Assembly: GCA_937916185.1 (NCBI GenBank)
Contig: CALGGD010000097.1
Span: 1-18,410, forward strand
DNA from: an uncultured Oxalobacter sp.
Lineage (GTDB): Bacteria > Pseudomonadota > Gammaproteobacteria > Burkholderiales > Burkholderiaceae_D
Reading direction: 5' to 3'
Length of the DNA stretch: 18,410 nucleotides
Positions 1 through 8,458 of this stretch are shown in pieces (positions within the stretch are counted from its first letter, which is position 1; the number at the start of each line of letters is the position of its first letter). The notes below the pieces were generated by a model that was given only the letters and a program-made list of their open reading frames with translations, did not search any database and had not been told where the DNA came from. A program made the translations under genes and the position numbers.

Positions 1-2
1 CG

Positions 3-647
3 GAGGCTGTGCGGCGCAAACCGTACTCCGTGGTGCTGCTGGACGAAATCGAGAAAGCCCATCCTGATGTCTTCAACATCCTTCTTCAGGTCATGGACCA
101 TGGCACACTGACCGACAACAACGGCCGGAAAGCCGACTTCCGGAACATCATCATCATCATGACAACCAATGCCGGTGCGGATACGCTTGAAAAATCGTCT
201 ATCGGCTTTACAGGACTGAAGCAGTTCGGTGACGAGATGGATGAAATCCGCCGGACATTCACACCGGAATTCCGCAACCGCCTTGATGCCATCATCAGCT
301 TCAAACCCCTGGATATGGATGTCATCCTCCGGGTGGTTGACAAGTTCCTGCTGCAGCTCGAAGACCAGCTCAGCCTCAAGAAAGTGGATGTCATCTTCAC
401 AGATGGTCTCCGCAACATGCTGGCAAAGAAGGGCTTTGACCCAATGATGGGTGCCCGTCCAATGCTCCGGCTCATCCAAGACCTTGTCCGCAAGGCATTG
501 GCAGATGAACTGCTGTTCGGACGACTGGTTGATGGCGGGAAAGTCACTGTGGATGTCGGGAAAGGCGAAGAAGTCCGTCTTGTCTTTGACGAAGGCAGCA
601 AGACACCAGAAAAAAACGGCAGCCCAGCAGCCCGCCCCCTGCATTAA
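3..647 (+). CDS. clpA: ClpA, ATP-dependent Clp protease ATP-binding subunit (3' part only)
   Basis: This is the C-terminal 214 residues of the Hsp100/Clp unfoldase that feeds substrates to ClpP in the cytoplasm. The frame is open at the left edge (…EAVRRKPYSV), so the gene begins outside the window; the GTG at 9 is an internal valine, not a start. Visible parts of the second AAA+ module are the Walker B motif LLDEIEKAH, the segment DHGTLTDNNGRKADFRN, which is more ClpA-like than ClpB-like, the FTPEFRNRLD arginine-finger region, and the sensor-2 motif GARPMLR in the D2 small domain. The tail after VRLVFDE is short and polar. A hairpin with a T5 tract follows 30 bases after the stop, so clpA probably ends its transcription unit here. 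I expect clpS upstream from the family's usual context, but it is not visible. Confidence 0.93.
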   Translation, partial: EAVRRKPYSVVLLDEIEKAHPDVFNILLQVMDHGTLTDNNGRKADFRNIIIIMTTNAGADTLEKSSIGFTGLKQFGDEMDEIRRTFTPEFRNRLDAIISFKPLDMDVILRVVDKFLLQLEDQLSLKKVDVIFTDGLRNMLAKKGFDPMMGARPMLRLIQDLVRKALADELLFGRLVDGGKVTVDVGKGEEVRLVFDEGSKTPEKNGSPAARPLH

Positions 648-676
648 AACCGGAAAACCGGCGGGCTCAACTGCAC

Positions 677-709
677 CACTGCCAGCGCCAGTACAGTGGC
701 GGTGTTTTT
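677..709 (+). terminator. Intrinsic terminator downstream of clpA
   Basis: CACTGCC (677-683) pairs with GGCGGTG (698-704), with one G-U pair and a 14-base loop, and TTTTT follows directly (705-709). An alternative fold pairs CCACTG with CAGTGG. Its position just after the clpA stop supports a rho-independent terminator. Confidence 0.6.
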
Positions 710-850
710 CCAGCAGTTTCCATCCAAGGTCAGGCAAAGATTCTTGTCCTGGACGGTGAACCCATGCAAAATAGGCAACAACAGGAGGAAGCCGGGCATC
801 TGCTGTACTATCGGCTTTCCGGTTGGATAATTTACAGGAAGACTTTTACC

Positions 851-1687
851 ATGCCAACACATACCATCACGCTGCGCAATGGCATCGAAATGCCAACCCT
901 GGGCCAAGGCACCTGGTTCATGGGAGAATCCTTTTTTGAGAAGAAGAACGAAATCGCCGCCCTACAGCACGGCATCGACATCGGTCTGACACTGATTGAC
1001 ACCGCCGAGATGTACGGCAATGGCGGTGCGGAAAAGGTTGTCGGGGAAGCCATTGCGGGAAGACGTGACAAGATTTTCCTTGTCAGCAAGGTCCTGCCAA
1101 ATCATGCGAGCCTGCGTGGCACGGTCAGGGCATTTGAAGACAGCCTGAAACGCATGAAAACGGATTACCTGGATATGTATCTGCTGCATTGGCGGGGCGG
1201 TTATTCCCTTGAGGAAACCTTCGAAGCCCTCGAAAAGCTGCGGAAAGAAGGCAAAATCCGGTCTTGGGGCGTCTCGAACTTCGATACCGATGACATGCAG
1301 GAAGCGGAAGAATATGACCCTGACGGCAACTGCTGCATCAATCAGGTGCTCTACAACCTTGGTTCACGGGGCATTGAATGGGACCTGATCCCTTGGCAGA
1401 AAAAACGCAATATCCCCGTCATGGCGTATTCCCCGCTGTATCAGACCCGCCTGCTGAGATCCAGTGGCCTGGTGCGTATCGCACAGGAACTGTCCATCAC
1501 GCCTGCGCAGCTGGCGTTGTCCTGGCTCCTGCATCAGGGAACCATTCCTATCCCAAAATCTTCAAACGCACAGCGTGTTGAGGAAAACCGCAAGGCATGG
1601 GATATTGATCTCTCCCAAGAAGTGCTGAAGGAACTGGACCGGGTCTTCCCGCCACCAACCCGCAAGATGCCACTCGATATCCTTTGA
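851..1687 (+). CDS. Aldo/keto reductase family oxidoreductase
   Basis: A 278-residue cytosolic NAD(P)H-dependent carbonyl reductase of the AKR (alpha/beta)8-barrel family. The full catalytic tetrad can be placed: Asp50 and Tyr55 in IDTAEMYGNG, Lys80 in LVSKVLP, and His113 in YLLHWRGG. The C-terminal cofactor-binding part contains IPIPKSSNAQRVEEN, the usual phosphate-binding segment. I chose the ATG at 851 because AGGAAG lies about 10 bases upstream and the protein then opens with the family-typical PTHTITLRNGIEMPTLGQGTW-like strand; an in-frame ATG at 764 would add 29 residues without family character. It stands alone between the clpA terminator and a convergent gene whose stop is only 10 bases away. 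The substrate cannot be told; the sequence resembles the bacterial YtbE/2,5-diketo-D-gluconate-reductase-like group in general outline. Confidence 0.9.
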   Translation: MPTHTITLRNGIEMPTLGQGTWFMGESFFEKKNEIAALQHGIDIGLTLIDTAEMYGNGGAEKVVGEAIAGRRDKIFLVSKVLPNHASLRGTVRAFEDSLKRMKTDYLDMYLLHWRGGYSLEETFEALEKLRKEGKIRSWGVSNFDTDDMQEAEEYDPDGNCCINQVLYNLGSRGIEWDLIPWQKKRNIPVMAYSPLYQTRLLRSSGLVRIAQELSITPAQLALSWLLHQGTIPIPKSSNAQRVEENRKAWDIDLSQEVLKELDRVFPPPTRKMPLDIL

Positions 1688-1697
1688 CACCCGTCAA

Positions 1698-2171
1698 TCA
1701 AGGGGCGGCATCATCCAGCCGCCCTGTCGCCGCCATTTCGTGGATCAGGCGGATGATATCCACATCCGCCGCTTCCCACGCTGATTTCAGGAAACCATTG
1801 TATTTCGCTTCAGGCCCATCATCTGACACGGTATTCTCATAGATGAACCGCACGAACAGCCGCTGGTTGAACGGTTCTTCCAATGTCACCACCAAAGAGG
1901 TCGATGGCATATCACCCTGCGCCGGGATATCAAAGACAATCTTCTCCATATGGGTACAGGTGACTTTGTCCTGGAAGCTGAATTTCCCATAATCCAATGA
2001 GCGGTGATAGGTTCCCATCAGTTCAATCACATCGCATTTTTCCAGATGCGGGATGAACAATGTCGGTTTCTGTATCCACATCAACAACCCTTTCCAGACC
2101 TGTTCCCTGGCAAGGATCTGCGCCTGTGGATGATTGAAATTATTGATTTCAAGCAGATGTTCAAATCTCAT
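1698..2171 (-). CDS. DUF1857 / AtaL-like SRPBCC family protein
   Basis: A 157-residue soluble protein with no signal peptide or membrane segment. The opening MRFEHLLEINN, then LAREQVWKGLLMW and the later LVVTLEEPF and FVRFIYE segments, match my memory of the DUF1857 family (AtaL-like, START/SRPBCC fold), small proteins with a hydrophobic ligand cavity and mostly unknown ligands. The ATG at 2171 has AGGGACA about 8 bases upstream. It lies 31 bases after the fmt stop on the same strand, so it is probably the last gene of a def-fmt transcript, although no functional link to formyl-methionine metabolism is evident. The family is only sparsely characterised and no catalytic residues are known to me. 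Confidence 0.75.
   Translation of the reverse strand: MRFEHLLEINNFNHPQAQILAREQVWKGLLMWIQKPTLFIPHLEKCDVIELMGTYHRSLDYGKFSFQDKVTCTHMEKIVFDIPAQGDMPSTSLVVTLEEPFNQRLFVRFIYENTVSDDGPEAKYNGFLKSAWEAADVDIIRLIHEMAATGRLDDAAP
1703..1724. terminator. Hairpin at the convergent end of the AKR and DUF1857 genes
   Basis: GGGCGGC (1703-1709) and GCCGCCC (1718-1724) form a perfect 7-bp GC-rich stem with an 8-base loop, just inside the last codons of the minus-strand gene. There is no clear T tract on either side, so a bidirectional terminator is only plausible. Confidence 0.35.
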
Positions 2172-2202
2172 AACTGTCCCTGTTGATTCCGGAAGCCTTC
2201 TG

Positions 2203-3153
2203 TCATTTCAGCTGTCCACCATCAAAGGAGAAGCCCTTGATGAATTCAGATACCGGTAAACGTTTTGCCCCCGGTTTCTGCAAAGTCAGTATCCGGAGCG
2301 CGCCTTGACCACAGGCAACCACAACCCCTGAACCATCCACGGAAAGGATTTTCCCGGCAGGCTGGCTGGTATCCGCATCCTCCGCCCTGGCATCCCATAT
2401 TTTCAGGATCATGTCCCCATACTCCGCCGTACAGCCCGGGAAAGGATTGAATGCCCGTATCCTGGCGGCATTCTCCTTGGCAGAAAGCGTGAAATCCAGT
2501 GCCGCCTCATCACGGTGGAGTTTCCTGGCGTAAACCGCCTTTCCCTCATTCTGCGGGGTATAGGTCGCCGTACCATCCGCTATTGCCTGCAATGCCCTGA
2601 CAATCAGTTCTCCCCCCATCTCCGCCAGACGGTCATGCAGGACTGCGGTTGTATCCTTTTCCGTAATTGGGGTGGAAGCCATCATCAGCACAGGGCCGGT
2701 ATCCAATCCTTCCTCCATCTGCATGATGGCGACACCACTTTCATCATCACCAGCCTCAATGGCACGCTGGATCGGTGCCGCACCACGCCACCTCGGCAAC
2801 AGGGAAGCATGGATATTCAGGCAGCCCTTTCCAGGAATATCCAAGAAAGCCTTTGGCAGGATCAGACCGTAGGCAACCACAACCATGACATCCGGGCTGA
2901 TGGCTTGGATACGGTCATGAACCCGTTGTGCCTCTTCACCATTTTTCCCATCAATACGAAGGGAAACCGGCTGTTCTACAGGAATACCGTTGGCAACTGC
3001 CAGCTTCTTCACCGCCGAGGGCTGCAACTTCATACCACGTCCTGCAGGACGGTCAGGCTGGGTCAGCACCAGATCAATCTGGTGACCTGCCTTGATCAGG
3101 GCATCCAACGCCGTTGCCGCAAATTCCGGCGTTCCAGCGAATACAATCCTCAT
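2203..3153 (-). CDS. fmt: Methionyl-tRNA formyltransferase
   Basis: A 316-residue cytosolic enzyme that transfers a formyl group from 10-formyltetrahydrofolate to initiator Met-tRNA. The N-terminal hydrolase/transferase fold begins [13 protein letters not shown]. The catalytic triad of the family is visible as Asn113 and His115 in [19 protein letters not shown] and Asp151 in EEGLDTGP. The C-terminal OB-like tRNA-binding domain follows from about residue 205 ([15 protein letters not shown]). The length is normal for the family. Its ATG overlaps the def stop as ATGA, so the two are translationally coupled. This is the classical bacterial pairing of the enzymes that add and later remove the N-formyl group. 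Confidence 0.97.
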   Translation of the reverse strand: MRIVFAGTPEFAATALDALIKAGHQIDLVLTQPDRPAGRGMKLQPSAVKKLAVANGIPVEQPVSLRIDGKNGEEAQRVHDRIQAISPDVMVVVAYGLILPKAFLDIPGKGCLNIHASLLPRWRGAAPIQRAIEAGDDESGVAIMQMEEGLDTGPVLMMASTPITEKDTTAVLHDRLAEMGGELIVRALQAIADGTATYTPQNEGKAVYARKLHRDEAALDFTLSAKENAARIRAFNPFPGCTAEYGDMILKIWDARAEDADTSQPAGKILSVDGSGVVVACGQGALRILTLQKPGAKRLPVSEFIKGFSFDGGQLK

Positions 3154-3710
3154 CGTTTGCCTTTCTTCCTGCCCTTGACTGCGCTGTTTTTCGCCGCCTC
3201 CGCCTTTTTGATTTCCCGCTCTTCCTTAAGCAGTTTGGTCTTGATCCGGTTCCTTTTCATCGGTGACAGGTAATCCACAAAAACCGTCCCTTTAAGATGG
3301 TCAATCTCATGCTGGAGACAGACCGCCAACAGTCCTTCACCTTCCAGCTCAAACCACTCACCATGGATATCCTGAGCCCTGACTTTCACCTGAGCCGGCC
3401 GTTCGACATTCTCATAAATATGCGGCAATGACAGGCAGCCTTCCTCATACACTTTCTTTTCCTCACTGAGACTGACAATCTCAGGATTGATGAGCACTTT
3501 CAGGCTGTCTTTCTTCTCAGAGGTATCCACCACGATAATCTTACGGTGCACATTGACCTGGGGCGCAGCCAGACCGACACCAGGCGCTTTGTACATGGTT
3601 TCTCCCATGTCTTCCACCAGTTTCTTCAACGCCTCATCGAAGACCTCAACCGGTTCAGAAGGTTTCGTCAAACGCGGGTCTGGATACCGTAGGATTGTCA
3701 GTTGTGCCAT
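3150..3710 (-). CDS. def: Peptide deformylase
   Basis: A 186-residue metalloenzyme that removes the formyl group from nascent protein N-termini at the ribosome exit. All three family motifs are present: GVGLAAPQV (residues 44-52), EGCLSLP with the metal ligand Cys92, and QHEIDHLKG with His134, catalytic Glu135 and His138. The C-terminus carries a basic tail of roughly 25 residues (KTLKEERE… to KGRKKGKR), slightly longer than in many type I enzymes; it could help ribosome binding, which is inference. It is the first gene of the minus-strand def-fmt-DUF1857 run and overlaps fmt by four bases. A purine-rich AGAAGA upstream of the ATG is a weak ribosome binding site. A 218-base divergent region separates it from dprA, in which I could not identify a confident def promoter. 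Confidence 0.96.
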   Translation of the reverse strand: MAQLTILRYPDPRLTKPSEPVEVFDEALKKLVEDMGETMYKAPGVGLAAPQVNVHRKIIVVDTSEKKDSLKVLINPEIVSLSEEKKVYEEGCLSLPHIYENVERPAQVKVRAQDIHGEWFELEGEGLLAVCLQHEIDHLKGTVFVDYLSPMKRNRIKTKLLKEEREIKKAEAAKNSAVKGRKKGKR

Positions 3711-3886
3711 TTGCTTCTTCTGAATTCATCAAACCATCATGATATGCTTGCCAGCAGCCTCTTTCCCATGCAGAATTTCCAGCTGGGGATAAAGACGCCC
3801 ATCGACAGGGGAATCCTGCTGACGTTTCCATTGGGGCAAGTTTAGCATAGTCCCCTTGATGTTTCAGATTGAGGCTGCTGGGATAA

Positions 3887-3904
3887 CCCTGCCCGGGGGC
3901 AGGG
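3887..3904. promoter_or_regulatory. Perfect GC-rich inverted repeat in the def/dprA intergenic region
   Basis: CCCTGCCC (3887-3894) and GGGCAGGG (3897-3904) are exact reverse complements separated by two bases. The element lies 24 bases before the TTG start of dprA. As RNA it could form a 7-bp hairpin with a tetraloop just upstream of the ribosome binding site; as DNA it could be an operator. There is no T run on either strand, so a terminator is less likely. Confidence 0.4.
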
Positions 3905-3928
3905 GCTATTGATAATTGAGAGACTGCT

Positions 3929-5053
3929 TTGAACAACGCTGCATCCAACCACAATGATGAAGAACTCATCGCCTGGCTGCGTCTGACCCTGACACCAGGG
4001 ATAGGCATCCGTACCGCCCATAAACTCCTGACCGCATTCGGTATGCCGCAGGAGATTTTCAGCGCTTCTTACAATGCCCTCAGGAAGACTGTGCCGGAAA
4101 AACTGGCGGAACAGCTCCATGCGCCTGCATCGGATGACATCAAGGCACTGTCTGACAAGACCCTCGGATGGCTCTCTGAACAAGGTAACAGGCTGTTGAC
4201 CCTGGCTGACAGCCGCTATCCGAAAAAACTGCTTCAGATTCCCGATCCGCCTTTGATGCTGTATGTCAAAGGACGGCTTGACCTGCTTTCAGCAGACGCC
4301 ATTGCCATTGTGGGAAGCCGTAATGCAACAACACAGGGATGCCTGGATGCCGAAAACTTCGCCAGCTCTCTGGGACATGCCGGATTGACAACCGTTTCAG
4401 GAATGGCATTGGGCATTGATGCCGCCGCCCATCGGGGCGGTTTGAAAAGCCCGGGCAGCACCATCGCTGTCATCGGCACCGGCTCGGATATTGTCTATCC
4501 TGCCCGAAACCATGCCCTGGCGCACCAGATTGCCGATGAAGGCTGCATCATCAGCGAGTTCCCCCTGGGAACCAGCCCCATGCCTGCCAACTTTCCAAGA
4601 CGCAACCGCATCATCAGCGGACTGGCTGATGGCATCCTGGTCGTCGAGGCGGCTGCACAGTCAGGTTCCCTGATCACTGCCAAGCTCGCACTTGAGCAGG
4701 GACGGGATGTTTTCGCCATCCCTGGTTCCATCCATTCACCATTGTCCCGTGGCTGCCATGCGCTGATCCGCCAAGGCGCAAAACTGGTTGAGACCGCTGA
4801 AGATGTCCTGTCTGAACTGAAACGCCAAATGCCGGTCATCGGCAATCCGTCACCTGAAATGTCAAAACCAGAAGATTCTTCCCTGGTTTCCCCCTTATTG
4901 GCTGACATGGGATTTGATCCGGTTGACATGGACACCCTTTGCCAACGCCATGGGATGGATGCCGCCACACTCAGTGCGGAACTGCTGAACCTGGAACTGA
5001 TGGGACAAGTGGAAAGCCTGCCAGGCGGCTATTACCGCCGATTGATTCCTTGA
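3929..5053 (+). CDS. dprA: DNA-processing protein DprA (Smf)
   Basis: A 374-residue cytosolic single-stranded-DNA-binding protein that loads RecA on incoming DNA in natural transformation. It has an N-terminal SAM-like helical part (residues 10-100, with LTPGIGIRTAHKLL), the Rossmann-fold core with IVGSRNATTQG (127-137), VSGMALGIDAAAHRG, AVIGTGSDIVYPARN, NFPRRNRIISGLAD and VFAIPGSIHS, and a C-terminal winged-helix-like domain (about 310-374). The start must be TTG at 3929: a TGA lies in frame at 3917 and no ATG or GTG occurs in frame near the beginning. GAGAG at 3918-3922 is a modest ribosome binding site. It reads divergently from def and is followed by topB 147 bases downstream. Many bacteria that are not known to transform also keep dprA. 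Confidence 0.95.
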   Translation: MNNAASNHNDEELIAWLRLTLTPGIGIRTAHKLLTAFGMPQEIFSASYNALRKTVPEKLAEQLHAPASDDIKALSDKTLGWLSEQGNRLLTLADSRYPKKLLQIPDPPLMLYVKGRLDLLSADAIAIVGSRNATTQGCLDAENFASSLGHAGLTTVSGMALGIDAAAHRGGLKSPGSTIAVIGTGSDIVYPARNHALAHQIADEGCIISEFPLGTSPMPANFPRRNRIISGLADGILVVEAAAQSGSLITAKLALEQGRDVFAIPGSIHSPLSRGCHALIRQGAKLVETAEDVLSELKRQMPVIGNPSPEMSKPEDSSLVSPLLADMGFDPVDMDTLCQRHGMDAATLSAELLNLELMGQVESLPGGYYRRLIP

Positions 5054-5117
5054 CCGGAAACAACCTGAGATTGTCAGAAACCTGTTTTTCTTGCCTGATA
5101 CTGCACGGACAGCTTGC

Positions 5118-5135
5118 AGTTCCTGCCAAGGAACT
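5118..5135 (+). terminator. Stem-loop between dprA and topB
   Basis: AGTTCCT (5118-5124) and AGGAACT (5129-5135) form a perfect 7-bp stem around a GCCA tetraloop, followed by ATTATTATTCT. It looks like a weak intrinsic terminator for dprA. The TATTAT at 5138-5143 could instead serve as a -10 element for topB (TTGCAG at 5114 is a poor -35), so the function is uncertain. Confidence 0.4.
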
Positions 5136-5200
5136 ATTATTATTCTCCGCCATACCATGCAGATTTTCTGCCTGTGTTTAAATGAAGTGACTGAAACCTT

Positions 5201-7792
5201 ATGACCAAAACACTTATCATCGCCGAAAAACCTTCTGTCGCCAACGACATCGCCAAAAGTCTGGGAGGCTTCACCAAACAGGGAGACTACCTGGAATCCG
5301 ATGACTATGTCCTGACATCTGCCATCGGTCATCTGCTGGAAATCAAGGCACCTGATGAGTATGAGGTCAAGCGTGGCAAATGGACTTTCAGCCATCTGCC
5401 GGTTATTCCTCCCAAATTTGCCCTGGAACCGATTACCAAGACCGCACCACGTCTGAAACTGCTGGCGAAACTGATTCGCCGCAAGGACATCTCTGCGTTG
5501 GTCAACGCCTGTGACGCAGGGCGTGAAGGCGAACTGATTTTCCGCTTGATTGCGGAATACACCAAAGCCAGGCAGCCTATCAAACGCCTCTGGCTCCAGT
5601 CCATGACACCTGCCGCTATCAGGGAAGGGTTCAAGCATCTGCGGACTGATGAGGAAATGCAGTCACTTGCCAAGGCCGCCCGAAGCCGTGCGGAAGCCGA
5701 CTGGCTTGTCGGTATCAATGGTACCCGTGCGATGACGGCTTTCAATTCCCAGAATGGCGGCTTTTTCCTGACGACGGTCGGCAGGGTCCAGACCCCGACA
5801 TTGTCCATTGTTGTGGAACGTGAGAAACAGATCCGGAACTTCGTTCCCCGTGATTACTGGGAAGTCCATGCCACATTCAGATGCGCAGGAGGCGCTTATG
5901 ATGGGCGCTGGCTGGACACTTCCTTCAGGAAAGACGCTTCAGACCCTGAAAAACGTGCTGAACGCCTTTGGAACCGCGAAGCCGCAGACAGGATTGTCGC
6001 CGCCTGCATGGGTCAGCAAGGTATTGTCACGGAAGAATCCCGTCCAGCGACCTCCATTTCTCCCGCCCTGTTTGACCTGACCAGCCTACAGCGGGAAGCC
6101 AATGCCCGTTTCGGCTTTTCCGCAAAACGGACACTGGACACGGCGCAACGGCTGTATGAGCAGCATAAAGCCCTGACCTATCCAAGAACGGATTCCCGCC
6201 ACCTGCCTGAAGATTATCTGCAGACATGCCGCCAGACCATGGAAGCCCTGTGCAGTGACGCCACTTTCAAGCCATTCGCCGAGCAGGTCTTATCGAACAG
6301 ATGGATCCGACCGAACAAGCGCATTTTTGACAACCGGAAAATTTCTGACCATTTTGCAATCATCCCAACCCTGCAACCATTGAAGACCCAGCGTGAAGAT
6401 GACCGGAAACTCTATGACCTGGTTGTCCGCCGTTTCCTTGCTGTATTCTTCCCTGCCGCAGAATTCCAGGTCACAACCCGTTATACCGATGTTGCAGGAC
6501 ACCGGTTCCGCAGTGATGGCCGGATTATGAAAAAACCCGGTTGGATGGCGGTCTATGGCAAGGAAGCAGCTTCCCCCGACAACGCCAATGAACGCTCGCT
6601 GGTTCCTGTCAAGGATAAGGAAAAAGTCCTGGCAGAACAGGTCTGGACGGATAGCCTGACGACAAAACCACCCGCACGTTACACCGAAGCGACCCTGCTT
6701 TCCGCCATGGAAGGCGCAGGGAAACTGGTGGATGATGACCTCCGTGAAGCCATGCAGGGGAAAGGCCTTGGAACCCCAGCGACCCGCGCCTCCATCATTG
6801 AAGGGCTATTGAAAGAATACCTGCAGCGGGAAGGCAAGGAGCTTGTCCCGACACCGAAAGCGTTCCAGCTGATGACCCTGCTCAACGGTCTGGGTATCCA
6901 GGAACTGACAATGCCGGAACTGACTGGAGAATGGGAATTCCAGCTAGCCCAGATGGAAAAAGGCAATCTGAGCCGTGAAGAATTCATGCAGCATATCGCT
7001 GCCATGACCGAAGACATTGTCAACCAGGCGAAAGGTTACGATGGTGATACGGTTCCTGGCGATTATGCTGTCCTGAAGACCCCCTGCCCGCAATGTGGTG
7101 GACAGGTTCAGGAAAACTACCGCCGTTTCGCCTGTACGAAATGCAGCTTCTCCATCACAAAAACACCGGGCGCCCGTATGTTCTCGATCCCGGAAGTTGA
7201 GGAACTGCTGGCAAAACGCCAGATCGGTCCCCTGCAGGGATTCCGCGCCAAGACGGGATTCCCCTTCGCCGCAGTCCTGAAAATCACAGAGAACCCTGAA
7301 ACCGGAGACCTCCAGATGGCTTTTGATTTCGGTCAGCCAAAAGAGGAAGAAGCGGAAACCCCTGATTTCACTGGCAAGACGCCTGTCGGCATCTGCCCGA
7401 AATGCAAAGGCAGCATCTATGACACCGGCAAAGCCTACCTCTGTGAACACAGTATCGGCAAGGATAAATCCTGCACCTTCAGGAGTGGACGCACTATCCT
7501 TCAACAGGAAATCACACCGGAACAGATGGCAAAGCTGCTGTCTGAAGGTAAGACTGACCTGTTGACCGGTTTCGTCTCAAACCGGACAAACCGTCCTTTC
7601 AAGGCTTACCTTGAACTGGGACGCGGCGGCAAAATCAACTTCAAGTTTGAAGAACCAACAGGCAAAGCCTCCCCCCGGAAAAGCGCCTCTACGGCAACAG
7701 GTGCGACGGCGAAAAGCACCGTGAAGAAAAGCTCTGTCACAACAGCCAGAACAAGGACTGTACGGAAAAAAGCGGAATCCGGTTCAAAGTGA
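5201..7792 (+). CDS. topB: DNA topoisomerase III
   Basis: An 863-residue type IA topoisomerase that decatenates DNA by passing strands through a single-strand break. The TOPRIM domain opens with KTLIIAEKPSVAND (catalytic Glu9) and continues to NACDAGREGE (acidic residues from Asp105). The active-site tyrosine is Tyr327 in LTYPRTDSRHLPEDY. LTTVGRVQTPTL and the GLGTPATRASIIEGLLKE region are also typical. Two Cys4-like zinc ribbons follow, one near residues 629-651 (CPQC…CTKC) and one near 731-755 (CPKC…CEH…C). The tail from about 824 is rich in Lys, Ser, Thr and Ala and is probably disordered and DNA-binding. TopB with extra C-terminal zinc ribbons is usual in Burkholderiales. The ribosome binding site before the ATG is weak. 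A perfect hairpin lies just after the stop. Confidence 0.96.
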   Translation: MTKTLIIAEKPSVANDIAKSLGGFTKQGDYLESDDYVLTSAIGHLLEIKAPDEYEVKRGKWTFSHLPVIPPKFALEPITKTAPRLKLLAKLIRRKDISALVNACDAGREGELIFRLIAEYTKARQPIKRLWLQSMTPAAIREGFKHLRTDEEMQSLAKAARSRAEADWLVGINGTRAMTAFNSQNGGFFLTTVGRVQTPTLSIVVEREKQIRNFVPRDYWEVHATFRCAGGAYDGRWLDTSFRKDASDPEKRAERLWNREAADRIVAACMGQQGIVTEESRPATSISPALFDLTSLQREANARFGFSAKRTLDTAQRLYEQHKALTYPRTDSRHLPEDYLQTCRQTMEALCSDATFKPFAEQVLSNRWIRPNKRIFDNRKISDHFAIIPTLQPLKTQREDDRKLYDLVVRRFLAVFFPAAEFQVTTRYTDVAGHRFRSDGRIMKKPGWMAVYGKEAASPDNANERSLVPVKDKEKVLAEQVWTDSLTTKPPARYTEATLLSAMEGAGKLVDDDLREAMQGKGLGTPATRASIIEGLLKEYLQREGKELVPTPKAFQLMTLLNGLGIQELTMPELTGEWEFQLAQMEKGNLSREEFMQHIAAMTEDIVNQAKGYDGDTVPGDYAVLKTPCPQCGGQVQENYRRFACTKCSFSITKTPGARMFSIPEVEELLAKRQIGPLQGFRAKTGFPFAAVLKITENPETGDLQMAFDFGQPKEEEAETPDFTGKTPVGICPKCKGSIYDTGKAYLCEHSIGKDKSCTFRSGRTILQQEITPEQMAKLLSEGKTDLLTGFVSNRTNRPFKAYLELGRGGKINFKFEEPTGKASPRKSASTATGATAKSTVKKSSVTTARTRTVRKKAESGSK

Positions 7793-7803
7793 CCGTCAAG
7801 ACC

Positions 7804-7827
7804 GGCAGGAGGCTTCCGCCTCCTGCC
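7804..7827. terminator. Perfect 10-bp hairpin between convergent topB and kinase-like gene
   Basis: GGCAGGAGGC (7804-7813) and GCCTCCTGCC (7818-7827) form a perfect stem with a TTCC loop, filling most of the 36 bases between the two convergent stop codons. Its position suggests a shared bidirectional terminator, although neither side has a good T tract. Confidence 0.5.
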
Positions 7828-7828
7828 A

Positions 7829-8458
7829 TCAGGCCATCATCTGACCAAGAGAAAGGCAGATACCAACCGCCAAGGGGATTGAAAAGTTGTCATCCAGATG
7901 AATCCGGTTCTCATAGGCTTCTGCCAATGCCGCCACCACCACGCCGATTCCCCCTGAAATCAGGAACAGCATCGGCTGCGCGCAACTGAAAAAGAAAAAC
8001 AGGACAATCACAAAACCCGCCACACAGAAAGCAAGGCTACCTTCCAGGCTTTTCGTCCCTGCATTGATGGGATGGCGGCCAAAACGGCGACCAATCAGGG
8101 CGGCAACTGTATCACCGATCAGCATCACGGCAAATCCCGTCATGGCAATGACTGTCGGAAACAGGACAACACACATCAAAGCAGCGCCAATCAGGTAAGG
8201 CGCTCCGCTCAGACGGAAATCCGCCTGTTTCTCCTTTTCCCGGAGCATCCGGTTGAACAGCGCACCATAAGTCACGGTGAACAGCTTCCACCCTTTATGA
8301 TTGCCATATTCCGTGATGATGCATCCTGCCAGCAGCACTGCGAACAGTATGATATTCACCAGACGGGGCAGGAACCCCATGGCAATAACCATCCACAGAG
8401 AACTGAGATGGATGCTCTTTCTCAGGACTTCCTGTGTGTAAGAAATCTGGTTGCTCAT
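7829..8458 (-). CDS. Diacylglycerol/polyprenol kinase family membrane protein (SEC59/DGK1/dolichol-kinase-like)
   Basis: A 209-residue integral membrane protein with about six or seven hydrophobic segments. It shows the marks of the CTP-dependent dolichol/phytol/diacylglycerol kinase family (COG0170): an N-terminal EVLRKSIHL (Arg13, Lys14, His17), a central [15 protein letters not shown] (Asp116), then [10 protein letters not shown] (Lys136, Glu139, Gly140), and near the end [12 protein letters not shown]. The cytidylyltransferase CdsA shares a distant fold but not the RK..HL and TKSLEGS pattern. Members phosphorylate prenyl alcohols or diacylglycerol; which substrate is used here cannot be told. 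Its ATG overlaps the engB stop as ATGA, so it is translationally coupled to a ribosome-assembly GTPase and is the last gene of the minus-strand run. I do not recall this arrangement as standard in Betaproteobacteria. Confidence 0.78.
   Translation of the reverse strand: MSNQISYTQEVLRKSIHLSSLWMVIAMGFLPRLVNIILFAVLLAGCIITEYGNHKGWKLFTVTYGALFNRMLREKEKQADFRLSGAPYLIGAALMCVVLFPTVIAMTGFAVMLIGDTVAALIGRRFGRHPINAGTKSLEGSLAFCVAGFVIVLFFFFSCAQPMLFLISGGIGVVVAALAEAYENRIHLDDNFSIPLAVGICLSLGQMMA

Noticed and set aside
783..788. AGGAGG, a perfect Shine-Dalgarno sequence, between clpA and the aldo/keto reductase
   Set aside because: No ATG, GTG or TTG follows at a workable distance with a meaningful frame, so I treat it as chance.
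764..850. An upstream in-frame ATG extending the aldo/keto reductase by 29 residues
   Set aside because: The added residues do not resemble the family, and AGGAAG before the ATG at 851 marks a better start.
2515..3273. A 252-codon plus-strand open frame opposite fmt and def
   Set aside because: It lies antisense to two genes with complete catalytic motifs and its translation shows no recognisable fold or ribosome binding site; it is a codon-bias shadow.
5054..5200. A small gene in the dprA-topB gap
   Set aside because: Only short frames without a ribosome binding site or motif; the gap is better explained by the stem-loop and a possible promoter.
4895..5638. A 247-codon minus-strand open frame across the dprA end and topB start
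   Set aside because: It is antisense to well-supported genes, with no family motif.
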